A stretch of DNA of 64,000 bases from Mesorhabditis belari (GCA_958450365.1 CAUEEP010000875.1:62001-126000); one strand, 5' to 3'. Shown: positions 23,350-34,305, counted from the stretch's first letter. Program-made: numbers and translations. The notes: a model not told the origin generated them from the letters alone.

Positions 23350-24270
23350 GGATCGTAATTTGGAGGTCTTAAACCTTGAATCTTAATTTGGATCGAGTTC
23401 TAAACCTTGGATGGTAGTTTGAATCGAGTCTTAGACCCTGGATCATGATTTAAATCGAGTCTTAGATCCTGGGTCTTAATTTGGATCGAGTTCTAAACCC
23501 TGGTCGTCATTTGGATCGAGTCTTTAACCCTAGATCTTACTTTGGATCGTGTCTTTAACCCTGGATCGTAATTTGGATCGAGTCTTTAACCCTGGATCTT
23601 AATTTGGATCGAGTCTTAGACCCTGGATCGTCATTTGGATCGAGTCTTAAACCCTAGATCTTACTTTGGATCGAATCTTTAACCCTAGATCATCATTTGG
23701 ATCGTGTCTTAAACCCTAGATCTTACTTTGGATCGAGTCCTAAACCCTGGTCATCATTTGGATCAAGTCTTAAGCCCTGGATCGTCATTTGGATCAAGTC
23801 TTAGACCCTGGATCGTCATTTGGATCGGGTCCTAGACCCCGGATCGTAATCTGGATCGAGTCTTAGATCCTGGGTCTTAATTTGGATCGAGTTCTAAACC
23901 CTGGTCGTCATTTGGATCGAGTCTTTAACCCTAGATCTTACTTTGGATCGAGTCCTAAACCCTGGTCATCATTTGGATCAAGTCTTAAGCCCTGGATCGT
24001 CATTTGGATCAAGTCTTAGACCCTGGATCGTCATTGGACGGGTCCTAGACCCCGGATCGTAATCTGGCGAGTCTTAGATCCTGGGTCTAATTTGGCGAGT
24101 TCTAAACCCTGTCGTCATTTGGATCAGTCTTTAACCCTAGATCTTACTTTGGATCGAGTCCTAAACCCTGGTCATCTTGGATCAAGTCTTAAGCCCTGGA
24201 TCGTCATTTGGATCGAGTCTTAAACCTTGAATCTTAATCTGGATCGAGTTCTAAACCCTAGATCGTAATT
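23350..24270. repeat. Minisatellite of about 31 bp, TTTGGATCGAGTCTTAAACC type
   Basis: About 29 diverged units based on GGATCGAGTCTTAAACCCTGG plus a TCATTT/TAATTT spacer. A block near 23815-23985 is repeated at about 24025-24185 with several one- to three-base losses. Confidence 0.93.
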
Positions 24271-24682
24271 TGGAACGAGTCGTAATTTGGATTCTTGTTT
24301 TTGTTGGGGAAAGCCCTTGGGAATCTCTCGAAATGACCACTCGACTTAATCGATTCTTCTCTTTCTCGTGTTCAACCCTCATTCATTCTTGTTTCTCATC
24401 TCTAAACAGCTTCCATCACATCATCTTACAATCACTTATAAAGTTGAACCTTTATCTATGATCCAATGAAATGGTTTGGCTTCAATTTTATATTCAATTT
24501 TGCTTCTTAATTGTCTATTAACGGTTTATGATGGCCCACTGTATTCCCTAAAGATTTCTACTTTTAAAAACTACTGCGGTATTAAATTTCATTTCTTCAC
24601 TCTTTCTGATGTGCTCAGTTTTAGTTTTATTCTTGAAACAATTCTAATTCAAAAATCTCTAGCCTTTACTCCAATTCCAGCC

Positions 24683-24905
24683 ATGCTCTAGCCGAGTTGT
24701 TCAGGGCTAGGTGAGGCTAAATGAAGCCAAGGCTGGTTCTGGACCTGGACATGGATCTGAACTTGGTTCTGGACCTGGACATGGATCTGAATCTGGTTCT
24801 GGATCTGGACATGGATCTGAACTTGGTTCTGGACCTGGACATGGATCTGAACCTGGTTCTGGACCTGGACATGGATCTGAAGCTGGTTCTGGACCTGGTC
24901 CTGAA
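24683..24905. repeat. 30-bp minisatellite inside a 70-bp direct repeat
   Basis: Positions 24683-24752 (ATGCTCTAGCCGAGTTGTTC to GGACCTGGACAT) recur at 25531-25600. Only the first copy continues into about five 30-bp units of GGTTCTGGACCTGGACATGG. ORFs on both strands are repeat by-products. Confidence 0.93.
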
Positions 24906-25740
24906 CTGGTTCCTGCTCTTGACCATCCAACCTGATGTCAAGCCCAATTTCCCTAAGCAATTTCCCTAGTAAGTCCACTTCAGCTAGCTCATTCTTGGTT
25001 GATCTTGATTTAAATTCAATTTTCTTAAGTCTAATACTTGTTTATACGGCCTCAAACCCATGGGAAACATCTATTTTTGTCTCATTGAAAAGAGAAAGAG
25101 AATAGCTGGCTGACTGGCCGTTCTTTTTGATGGGCAACTCGTAAATGGGAGAAGCGAATCGCTTTCTGGAGAAGGGAAATGAAAGGAAAGAAAAAAGAAA
25201 ATGGGGAAAAAGGACAACGGGTCACTAGGGTCTTTTCAACAAGTACTAACTTTTGTCAGAAATTCATTGTTGTCAGAAAACGCTTTTCAATCTTTGATGG
25301 CTTATTGTTTCAATCTGAAGCTTCTACGTGTTTTTCCCAAAGCCTTATTACCAAAGCCTTATTACCAAAGCAATTATTGGTATCGGATTGTTCCAAAGAA
25401 AAGCCAAGCCTTCTTCTACACAAACTAGGCTGGGCTTTGCTTTAGTTTTGACCTAATTTGATCTGATCTTGATTGCTTTGATATTAGTTTATCTTTCTGT
25501 TATGTAGAAAAGGAAATCAAGTTAAATCTGATGCTCTAGCCGAGTTGTTCAGGGCTAGGTGAGGCTAAATGAAGCCAAGGCTGGTTCTGGACCTGGACAT
25601 TGAGCAAAGTCAGGCTCTGCTGACTGGCTTTGCTCTGACTTTGCTGTGGCTTTGCTGTGATGCTATGAACATGCTATGAACAGTCTTACAGCTCATAGTC
25701 CAATACAAGCATTCATTCATCCATTGTCCAGTTTTTTTAC
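24906..25740. other. No gene; contains the unexpanded 70-bp repeat
   Basis: The 25531-25600 copy of the direct repeat holds a single GGTTCTGGACCTGGACAT unit. ORFs at 25179-25445 show no family resemblance. Confidence 0.5.
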
Positions 25741-25749
25741 CCGGTGATC

Positions 25750-26965
25750 GCGGTGACAACTTTTTGGAAGAGCAGGAAATGTCTAATTTCTTCCAAAAGT
25801 GTCAAGTGTTGTATAAGGAATTGTAGCACTGATTCTTAGCTACATTTCTCTACTAAAAACTTCTTGATTAGGCTTATAGAGCCCATTAAACAAGCTCTTG
25901 AATGAGCGCTAGTCTCTAGCGAATCTTTTTGGAAAAGTAGTGGTCGCACGCTTAATTTATTTCAAAAGTGCTAAGTGTTATATAGAGAATTGTAGCGCTG
26001 ATTCTTAGCTACATTTCTCTATCAAAAACTTTCTGATTAGACTTATAGAGCCCATTAAACAAGCTCTTGAATCGGCGCTAGTCGACATCATTTGTCATTT
26101 GGTCTTTTCTCTCTTGAAAGCGGTAAAGAAAAGCTTTTAAATCTTTCTTTAATGCAAAAATAGCGTTTAACCTTACTTAATAACATTAAGAATCACATTT
26201 AAATGTTTTAATTGAACTGGCTGAACTAAAATTTAAGTTAATGTCAAGCTCTTTTTAGAGGAGTCGGGAAAAAGGTTGATATTAAGTATTTTCGTTATTT
26301 AGTTCAAATATCTCATTCTATTCGCTATTCTAGTGCTATAAATTTGTTGAAAACAATTTTTTTAAACTAAATTTCTACAAATTAGACTGAAAAAAAGAGT
26401 TTCCGAATGAAAAATGATAGATTCACTGGAGAGACGACTAGCGCCGATTCAAGCGCTTGTTAAATGAGCTCTATAAGTCGAATCGGAAAGCTTTTAGTAG
26501 ATAAATGTAGCCAAGAATCAGGGCTACAATTCTCTATATAACACTTGACACTTTTGGAAGAAATTAAGCGTGCGACAACTGCGAAAAGCTACTATTCCAA
26601 AAAGACTCGGCGGAGACTAGCGCCCATTCAAGAGCTTGTTAAATGGACTCTATAAGTCGAATCGAGAAGTTTTTAGTAGAGAAATGTAGCTAAGAATCAG
26701 TGCTACAATTCCCTATACAACACTTGACACTTTTGGAAGAAATTAAGTGTGCGACAACGACAACGACAACTACTTTTCCAAAAAGACTCGCCGGAGACTA
26801 GGGCTCATTCAAGAGCTTGTTAAATGAGTTGTATAAGTCTAATCAAGAAGTTTTTGATAAATAAATGTAGCTAAGAATCAGCGCTACAATCCTCTATATA
26901 ACACTTGGCACTTTTGAAAGAAATTAGACATTTCCTGCTCTTCCAAAAAGTTGTCACTGTAATTC
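25750..26965. mobile_element. Large foldback element with five internal related units
   Basis: The left end GTGACAACTTTTTGGAAGAG (25755) is inverted at about 26935-26955. A unit of about 150 bp (CTTAGCTACATTTCTCTACT ... CTCTTGAATGAGCGCTAGTC) occurs twice on the left arm and three times inverted on the right arm. No transposase is encoded, so it is presumably non-autonomous. Confidence 0.8.
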
Positions 26966-27118
26966 GTGGTCATCTTCAAAGTATTCAATTGTATCGCACG
27001 AAAGATACAGTTTTCTGCGAGAAATCAAAGAATAAAGATAAAGAAAGATATAAAGGACAAGGATTTGAATGAGAAAGAAGTGTGAAGGGAGTTAGTGTGA
27101 AGTGTGTGTGTGTGTGTG

Positions 27119-27220
27119 TTAGTGTTCGATGAAATCCACATAATAACCGGGGCGTCTTTCTCTCTCTCCACGAGCCGCCTTGAGCACAATTTTCTCGTCG
27201 ATTGCATCAAAAATTGCCAT
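27119..27220 (-). CDS. Possible small ORF or last exon, unknown
   Basis: Minus-strand ATG at 27220 to TAA at 27119 would encode 33 residues: FDAIDEKIVLKAARG in the middle and RRPGYYVDFIEH at the end. Composition looks coding rather than low-complexity. In the same frame a stop precedes the ATG, inside the AACTTTGCC array, so it is either a small gene or a terminal exon whose acceptor is hidden in the array. Family not recognised. Confidence 0.3.
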   Translation of the reverse strand: MAIFDAIDEKIVLKAARGERERRPGYYVDFIEH

Positions 27221-27221
27221 A

Positions 27222-27306
27222 ACTTTGCCCTAACTTTGTCTAACTTTGCCATAACTTTGCCATAACTTTGCCCTAACTTTGCCCTAACTTTGCCATAACT
27301 TTGCCA
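27222..27306. repeat. AACTTTGCCCT/AACTTTGCCAT array
   Basis: About eight units of 11-12 bp next to the possible small ORF. Confidence 0.9.
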
Positions 27307-27559
27307 TTTTTTACATCTTTTCATCTCTCTTCAGTTAAAAGTTAAGGTAAATTGGTAAAAGTAAAAGGCTAAATAATGAACTCTTTCCCTTCGCGTTCAC
27401 TTGTTTATTGTTTTCTTCATTCCCATTTCTTCATTTCTTTTTTATCCTCTCTTCTTTGAGTGTACTTTGTGCTTATCTAAACGTGAACTTTCCAGCACTT
27501 GGCCTTTTTCTGTCCTTTTTCTAAAACACACACTTTCTCATAGTACACAATTGAGTAAA

Positions 27560-27778
27560 AGTTCTTAAAGAAGCTTAGAGTTCCTGAAGAAGCTTCGAGT
27601 TCCTGAAGAAGCTAAGAGTTCTTGAAGAAGCTAAGAGTTCTTGAAGAAGCTTCGAGTTCCTGAAGAAGCTTAGAGTTCTTGAAGAAGCTAAGAGTTCTTG
27701 AAGAAGCTTCGAGTTCTTGAAGAAGCTAAGAGTTCTTGAAGAAGCTTAGAGTTCCTGAAGAAGCCTAGAGTTCTTAAA
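27560..27778. repeat. 18-bp minisatellite GAGTTCTTGAAGAAGCTA
   Basis: About 12 units alternating AAGCTAAGAGTTCTTG and AAGCTTCGAGTTCCTG forms. Confidence 0.93.
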
Positions 27779-28400
27779 GTTCTTAGCTTAAAGAACTCTT
27801 GTTTCGTAAACACAAATGATCTGGCAAAGTTTTTGATCTATTTTATTCCCACACAAATTGAGTTTTTCATCTATTTTCTTATCCACAACTAAAATGATTC
27901 AGTTAATCCGTTTCTTTAAAAGAAATCCAAGACAAACTACCGTAATCTAGCGCCAATTTCCATCGAATCAACTCAATTTTGATTATTTTTAATAAAGAAA
28001 ACACAAAATTAAGCAAATCGCATAAAAAGTGACAACCAGATTACTGACAACCAGGTAGTTTATCCAAAATAGTTATTTTTTATTAATAATTACGAATAAC
28101 CAGGCTTTACAGTTCATTTTTTTGCGAAATTGAATCGAAAATAAAAATCTAAAGAAAAATTGCTCAATCCGTTAACGCTTTCGATTTGTTTGAAAGAGGG
28201 AAAAGGCTAAAAAAAAAGCTGAAAAAAGAAATAGAGCTTGAGAATTGGAAAAATTCTGAAAGAGACGCCCCAAAAATGGGGAAACGCCGCGAAAATGCGA
28301 AAATCTATGGTTCCCATGAGTCGCTCTCTTTTTCGCTTTTCGAAAACATGACCTCGAACTCAACTTCTTTTCACTTGACTCTTGAATTTTAGATTTTCAT
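27779..28400. other. No gene called
   Basis: AT-rich sequence. ORFs on both strands at 28172-28392 overlap each other and have no supporting splice sites. Confidence 0.4.
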
Positions 28401-28404
28401 TCTT

Positions 28405-28750
28405 ATCCAGCTGGATAGCTGGATAGCTGGATGGCTGGATAGCTAGATGGCTGGATAGCTAGATAGCTGGATAGCTGGATAGCTGGATAGCTGGATTGCT
28501 GGATAGCTAGATAGCTGGATGGCTGGATAGCTGGATGGCTGGATTGCTAGATAGCTGGATAGCTGGATAGCTGGATAGCTGGATGACTGGATAGCTAGAT
28601 GGCTGGATAGCTGGGTAGCTGGATAGCTGGGTAGCTAGATGGCTGGATAGCTGGATAGCTGGATAGCTGGATAGCTGGATAGCTAGATAGCTGGATAGCT
28701 GGATTGCTGGATTGCTGGATTGCTGGATTGCTGGATTGCTGGATTGCTGT
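28405..28750. repeat. 8-bp AGCTGGAT array
   Basis: More than 40 units of AGCTGGAT/AGCTAGAT/TGCTGGAT. The same octamer forms an independent array at 31.35-31.5 kb. Confidence 0.95.
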
Positions 28751-28799
28751 CTTATTAAACTTTACTTCGTTGTATTTTCTTTGCTTCTTTATTCTCTGT

Positions 28800-29110
28800 T
28801 AAAACTTGTCTTTGACTTGCTTTTGATTTGTCTTTGATTTGTCTTTGACTTCCCTTTGACTTCCCTTTGACTTCCCTTTGACTTCCCTTTGACTTCCCTT
28901 TGAATTAGAAAAACTAGAACAGTTTAGCCTAATCTTAAACTGAAGTTTAAGTCCTTGAACTTCTATTCAAAGTTGAAGTTAAATTAGTAATAGTTAAACT
29001 AATAATAGTTAAACTAGTAGTTAAACTAGTAATAGTTTAACTAGTAGTTCAACTAGTACTAATCAAACTAGTAGTTCAACTAGTACTAGTTCAACTATTA
29101 CTAGTTAAAC
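28800..29110. repeat. TTTGACTTCCC and ACTAGTAGTTAAACTAG repeats
   Basis: Five 11-bp TTTGACTTCCC units at 28850-28905, after diverged forms, then an imperfect array of self-complementary AACTAGTA(GT)T units at 28985-29110. Confidence 0.85.
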
Positions 29111-30070
29111 TAGATCGATATTGAGCCAGGTTGGCTTGAAGTGTGGGCTGTAAATAAGAATATGTAAATGTTTGATTGTTGTCTTAAAGTTGCCTGACGA
29201 TAGTAGAAGCTATTCGGTTTATTGTAGCCGTTAAAATTACGGTATCGGTTTATTGTAGCCGTTAGAATTACGGTATCAATTACAGTAGCTCTAAATTTGT
29301 CACTATGTCTACCGTCTTCACCTCTAGTTCAATTTTTGTAATAGTAAGTCAAAGAATAAGTCTAGTTGTCCTATTCTAATGTCTAATGGATACGGATTTT
29401 CTTTATTCTACTCTTATCTTTACTAAAGTTATTAGCTGAAAAGCCATTAGTCATTGACTAAAAGAGAAAGCTTTAGAGCAACGTGATTCTGAATGTTTTC
29501 CCCTCTCTTTCCCCCCATCTTTCTTTTCTCTTCCCCTTTCTCATTCACATCATTTTCCCCCTTTCCAATCCTTTGGGACGTCATCAAGGGAATTCTGTCT
29601 TTCTTCTGCCACCAGACACAATATGCTTTCAATTTTTATGAATATAAGTACATCAAATAAGCAAAGCTTTTACTAAAAACTTTGAAATCGATCTCTTTAA
29701 CGAATAAAGATCTTTTCTTGACTTCAAATTGTCAATTGTCAATTGAAATAAACTGATTTTCAATTGTCAATTGCATTTCAATCAATTGCAATGATTCTTT
29801 CCAGAGTTTCTCTCTTAACTTTAGTATTTAAGGATTAGTAAACCTGACCTGGCTTTCCTGTAGGTCAAAGCTAAAGCCAAACCAGAACAAACGAATATTA
29901 GGTCAGCTTCTAGTCCAATTACAGACCTACAAAGCTAGACAAAGCTAGGTAAGTCTAGAAGCTAGGTAAGTCTAGCTTCCATAGATCTTCCAGCTCTAAA
30001 CCTGAGCAAGACCAAAAGCCAAGCTATGGCATGTCCAGAGCTTGGCTTTTGGCTAGATTTTGGCTAGACA
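29111..30070. other. No gene called
   Basis: AT-rich sequence with a 31-bp repeat of GGTTTATTGTAGCCGTTA near 29214 and 29246. A minus-strand stretch near 29640-29555 reads LVAEERQNSLDDVPKDW before a stop, but no splice frame could be set. Confidence 0.4.
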
Positions 30071-30074
30071 ATTC

Positions 30075-30535
30075 CAGAGCTTCTAGAAGATATCTAGCTT
30101 GGTTCCAGAGCCTCTAGAGCCAAGCTATCTAGCTCCAGAGCTTCTAGAGCCAAGCTATCTAGCTCCAGAGCTTCTAGAAGCTATCTAGCTTGGTTCCAGA
30201 GCCTCTAGAGCCAAGCTATCTAGCTCCAGAGCTTCTAGAGCCAAGCTATCTAGCTCCAGAGCTTCTAGAGCCAAGCTATCTAGCTCCAGCGCTTCTAGAG
30301 CCAAGCTATCTAGCTCCAGCGCTTCTAGAGCCAAGCTATCTAGCTCCAGAGCTTCTAGAGCCAAGCTATCTAGCTCTAGAGCTTCTAGAGCCAAGCTATC
30401 TAGCTCTAGAGCTTCTAGAGCCAAGCTATCTAGCTCTAGAGCTTCTAGAGCCAAGCTATCTAGCTCCAGAGCTTCTAGAGCCAAGCTATCTAGCTCCAGA
30501 GCTTCTAGAGCCAAGCTATCTAGCTCTAGAAGCCA
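30075..30535. repeat. 30-bp minisatellite (AGAGCCAAGCTATCTAGCTC)
   Basis: About 14 copies of a 30-bp unit combining AGAGCCAAGCTATCTAGCTC and CAGAGCTTCT. The period is ten codons, so both strands stay open (LALEALELDS on minus, EPSYLAPELL on plus). There is no start, splice or unique coding context. Confidence 0.95.
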
Positions 30536-31340
30536 GATCTTCTGCCTGTCCATGCTTAGATAAAATTGCCTTTTAAATAAATTGCCAACACAAAATCCTC
30601 AATTTCTCTAAACATTCTTGTCCGTTTTTTTCTAATCCTTTTCATTCCATGCATAATGGAATGTTCCACGTCGTTAACGACCCTCTTTCTTCACGTCTTC
30701 TCAAGCAATTATCCCCATTTTTTTTCTTTTTATCCTTAGCTAAGCTTTTTGAACTTTAATGTTCAAAAAAAGAGAATATTATAAGAATTTTGCAACTCTA
30801 GGAGCAACTTTTCTAGAGTTAGCTCTAAATTTTACGAGAATTTGTACTTGTACTTGCATAGAGATTTTGTCTTTTATAGGAATGGGGCACTAGAGCCACT
30901 AGAGCATATTATCATTGTTATCATTGTTATCATTGTTATTATTATATTACTTTCACGCAATCTAATCCCCCTTTTACCAATGACTGCTCACAGACGGACA
31001 AACTTTTGCTTTATCTAATAGAATTTTATTATTCCACTTTGACTTTTAAAGCAAAAGAAGAACAGAAAAAGAAAATTTAAAGCCCCGCGGTTTCCCCGCG
31101 CGCTGAAAGCGCTGAAAGCTAAGCCGCCCCCCTTCTTGCCAATGGCTGCACACAGATAGACAGACGGACAGACGTCTCTTCTGCTTTATAAATGTAGATC
31201 TATTTTCTTAAATGACGTTTTTAAAGGTACATTTGAAATTACTATAAAGTAAACTTCTTTCGCCAGCTTGAGTGTTCTTTAGGTTTAAAAGTCCGTCAAA
31301 GATTGAACGATTGGATTAAATATAGAGCTAGATTATTGCA
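30536..31340. other. No gene; inverted fragment of the CTGT-type repeat
   Basis: CAGACGTCTCTTCTGCTTTATA near 31170 is the inverted left flank of the 18.9 kb repeat, with only a short GACAGACGGACAGAC stretch. A minus-strand segment near 30735-30650 reads RRREERGSLTTWNIP before a stop; not resolved into a gene. Confidence 0.45.
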
Positions 31341-31344
31341 ATGG

Positions 31345-31683
31345 TAGCTGGATAGCTGGATAGTTGGGTAGCTGGATAATTGGATAGCTGGATAGTTGGG
31401 TAGCTGGATAGTTGGAGAGTTGGATAGCTGGATAGCTGGATAGCTGGATGGCTGAATAGCTGGATAGCTGGATAGCTGGATAGCTGAATAGTTGGATAGC
31501 TGGATATCTGGATAGCTGGATATCTAGATACCTAGATACCTATATACCTAGATACCTAGATACCTAGCTATCTAGATACCTAGATACCTAGCTATCTAGA
31601 TACCTAGCTACCTAGATACCTAGCTATCTAGATACCTAGATATCTAGATATCTAGATACCTAGATATCTGAATATCTGGATAC
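31345..31683. repeat. AGCTGGAT and ACCTAGAT octamer arrays
   Basis: AGCTGGAT-type units (31345-31510) change into ACCTAGAT/ATCTAGAT units (31510-31680), which suggests continuous mutation of one octamer array. It would lie in the intron after the tentative exon ending at 31684. Confidence 0.93.
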
Positions 31684-32096
31684 CTGGATAGTTGAAAGAG
31701 TAGCCGAATTGCAGTACTGAGAACCAGATGCTGATGCTGGATTCGAATTTGGCGTCAGTTTCTTTGATTACTGTAGAAATCGAGATCTTTCCAGTCTTTT
31801 CAGTACTTTTAAACCTAAATAGGCATATTCGATCAACTACTTTTCTGTTTTTCTTCGCTTTTTGCCATTTCTTTTCCCTAAGTGTGGTAATTTTGAAGTA
31901 AATCGAGCACAATAACAAGACGAAACCAAAACGAACACATCTGGGTTCAACCGGAGTCTAAAATCTCATTTCATTTCTAGAGATTCTAGAGACAGAAAAG
32001 AGAGAGATTTCTGTCAGAAACCTTGTCTTCAAAGACGAGAAATGGACAAATCTGATTACCGAATCTTCTTTTCTTTCGTTTTTTTCTCAGGTTCAT
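31684..32096 (-). CDS. 5' part of an unrecognised membrane-protein gene (tentative)
   Basis: Minus strand: exon 32096-32022 (25 codons from ATG, basic: MNLRKKRKKRRF) splices in phase, GT to TTTTAG, to an exon starting at 31957. That exon encodes RFGFVLLLCSIYF, a probable membrane segment, then a lysine-rich stretch and KVVDRICLF. It may end at 31815 (GT after TTTAG) or run open to a donor at 31684. No further exon was identified beyond the octamer array. The order basic N-terminus, short hydrophobic segment, charged stretch would fit a type II membrane protein; no family is recognised. Confidence 0.4.
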
Positions 32097-32209
32097 CCCC
32101 AAATCCCTATTCAAGAAAGCTTTTTTTTTTCTTGAAAATATTTTAGAAGTATTGTTTTATATAAATTATAATCAAGCAATTACATAATAAATAGATAATC
32201 TTCTAATCA

Positions 32210-32365
32210 AATCTAAATTTTATATCTAAAGCTATATCTAGATCTAAATCTATATCTATATCTATATCTATATCTATATCTAAATCTATATCTATATCTA
32301 ATCTAATCTAATCTAATCTAATCTAATCTAATCTAATCTAATCTAATCTAATCTAATCTAAATCT
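32210..32365. repeat. (TATCTA)/(ATCTA) microsatellite
   Basis: Hexamer TATCTA changing into pentamer ATCTA. Similar blocks at 32510-32660 and 32903-33003 surround two tRNA-like sequences and a MITE. Confidence 0.95.
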
Positions 32366-32490
32366 CGAAAAATCAAATCAAAAAAAACCCTGCCGGGATT
32401 CGAACCGGGGACCTTGCGCCTACCGTCCAACCGTGCTAACCACTACACCACGACCCACTTGTTGCCCCTCACTCCAAGGGGAGCTTAAAA
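32366..32490 (-). mobile_element. tRNA-like (SINE-type) sequence, copy 1
   Basis: On the minus strand the Pol III box A TGGTGTAGTGG and box B GGTTCGAATCC are correctly spaced and a D-arm can form, but the acceptor ends do not pair and the T-stem has a mismatch, so this is not a working tRNA. Upstream is a GC-rich hairpin (CCCCT...AGGGG), downstream a T run, then TAGATT repeats. Copy 2 shares the whole unit. Confidence 0.6.
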
Positions 32491-32661
32491 AAGGGGTGCT
32501 CTCTAATCAAATCTAAATTTTATATCTAAATCTAAATTTTATATTTAAATCTAAATCTAAACCTATATCTATATCAAAGTCTATATCTAAAGCTATATCG
32601 GAAGCTATATCTAAATCTAAAGCTATATCTATATCTATATCTAAATCTAAATCTATATCTA

Positions 32662-32902
32662 CAGTACTGGACAATGAAATATGATACTTGAAAAACGATC
32701 GCCACTTCGCTTCACTTTCGCGCGTCTATAACTCCGTTGTCTTTGAGTTTAAACTATTAGTGTTATACATTTTCTGAAAGCTCTTTTCAAGGGCTACACA
32801 ATGGTAATATTAATATTTAGAAATACGGTAAAGACAAGGGAGTTACAGACGCGCGAAAGTGACGATCGTTTTTCAAATATCATATTTCATTGTCCAGTAG
32901 TG
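32662..32902. mobile_element. Tc1-type MITE in a TATCTA array
   Basis: Ends CAGTACTGGACAATGAAATA and the inverted CACTACTGGACAATGAAATA enclose 241 bp. TA flanks both ends (32660-32661, 32903-32904). TIRs are about 40 bp. No ORF. The insertion sits in a TA-rich microsatellite, as expected for TA-targeting elements. Confidence 0.8.
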
Positions 32903-33003
32903 TATCTATATCTAAAGCTATATCTAAATCTAAATCTAAATTTAAACCTATATCTAATCTAATCTAATCTAATCTAAACTAATCTAAATCTAAATCTAAA
33001 TCT

Positions 33004-33122
33004 CGAAAAATCAAATCAAAAAAAAGCCCTCCGGGACTCGAACCCGGGACCATCCGGTTACCATCCAACCGTGCTAACCACTACACCACGACGCACTTGT
33101 TCTCCCTTAATCTAGAGGGAGT
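33004..33122 (-). mobile_element. tRNA-like (SINE-type) sequence, copy 2
   Basis: Same unit as copy 1: box A TGGTGTAGTGG, box B GGTTCGAGTCC, a perfect T-stem and a five-pair anticodon-like stem, but no acceptor stem. The upstream hairpin (CTCCCT...AGGGAG) differs in sequence from copy 1 but keeps pairing. The T run and AATCTCGAAAAATC-complement flank are shared. Confidence 0.6.
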
Positions 33123-33164
33123 TAAATACTTTTCTCAAAGCTTTAATTTCCTTTTCAAGATGTA

Positions 33165-33300
33165 CTTTGTGCTCGATTGTAAACGTACAGCTTCTAGTTC
33201 CTTGAATTCTTCATTTTTTTAGCATTTATCTAAGGAAAATGAAGAATTTAGTGCACTAGAAACGTAGCGTTTACGTTTCAACACAAAGTTCACCTTAAAG
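33165..33300. repeat. Small foldback (GTACTTTGTGCTCGATTGTAAACG)
   Basis: ACTTTGTG...GTAAACGT...GAATTCTTCATTTT at 33170-33220 is inverted at 33235-33297. The motif occurs in part at 10.12, 17.91 and 43.5 kb, so a dispersed family is likely. Confidence 0.65.
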
Positions 33301-34305
33301 AACGAATTTTGAGCTTAATTTTGGTCGAATTTTTGGTGAAATCTTGGGTTACTACCGTTTTCAGCTATTCGGTTATTACAAGCCAGAAGGGATGCGTTTA
33401 CAAAGCTAAGCTCAAAGTACACTCTCCTAAGCCAAAAATACATCTCTTTCAAGCTAGAACTCCGCTGCAATTTTTTTCTGGATTTTTTTTGGTGTAAAAA
33501 ATTTTCCCCGAATATTCTCATGAAAATCACGAATCTAAATCCTTGTCTAGCTTTGGGAAAAGCATAAAATTGGCTTTGTTACCGGGTTTTTGGTTCATTG
33601 AACCCGGGAAAAAGGTCGACGCGTCTAGCTCAGTTTTGGGGAAATTGGTTGTCATAAAAATTGACTTTAACGCTTTTTTTTCTTTCAGTTCTTTCAGACT
33701 TCAGGTTTAAATCATTAAACTAAAGTCAAATTCTCTAAAAACCCAATTCTCGTAATAGTTTCCAACTAAAAACCACAAAAACTATTTTCTTTTTTGTCTG
33801 GGGTACTTGGAGTGCAAATTTCATTGTTCGAAGATTTGCATAACGATGACACCAGTCAATTTCGGAAGAGCGTAACACTGCTCAAGCTTGAGACGCTTGC
33901 CAGATGACTGTCTTCACAGGCGGGGGTCGAACCCTCGATCTCTGCAACCCCCATCGGGGCGAGAGGGCGCGCTTTGCCACTACACCACGGGTGCATCGTG
34001 GCGGGGTCTCTGGGAGTCGCCTAAATCCGCGGGAAGGAGGGAAATTGAAATGGAAAGGTAAAATCGTTAAAATCTTCAATAATACTCAAATTTTCTTTTA
34101 AAAATGTTCTTTAAATGCAAATTTTCGAATGTAAAGCCTTATTTAAATGCAAATTGACTTTCAAATGCAAAAGCTTTATCGCCAAATTCCTTTTAAATCA
34201 AAAATTTCTTTAAATCCATTGTTTATGATATTTTATTTTATTATTTTTATTAATAAACTTATTTTTAATAAATAAACTTATTTTTATCACTGAATTTTTG
34301 GTTTT
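33301..34305. other. No gene; carries a third tRNA-like sequence
   Basis: AT-rich sequence apart from the GC-rich tRNA-like block at 33915-33995. Short ORFs at 33309-33530 show no family resemblance. Confidence 0.45.
33915..33995 (-). mobile_element. tRNA-like sequence, copy 3
   Basis: Minus strand: box A TGGTGTAGTGG and box B GGTTCGACCCC with a longer GC-rich middle. D-stem and T-stem mostly pair, acceptor ends do not. It is either a degenerate tRNA or a SINE head from a different parent than copies 1 and 2. Confidence 0.5.

Noticed and set aside
32388..33096. True tRNA genes
   Set aside because: Pol III boxes are present, but acceptor stems do not pair in any copy, so they are called tRNA-like repeats.
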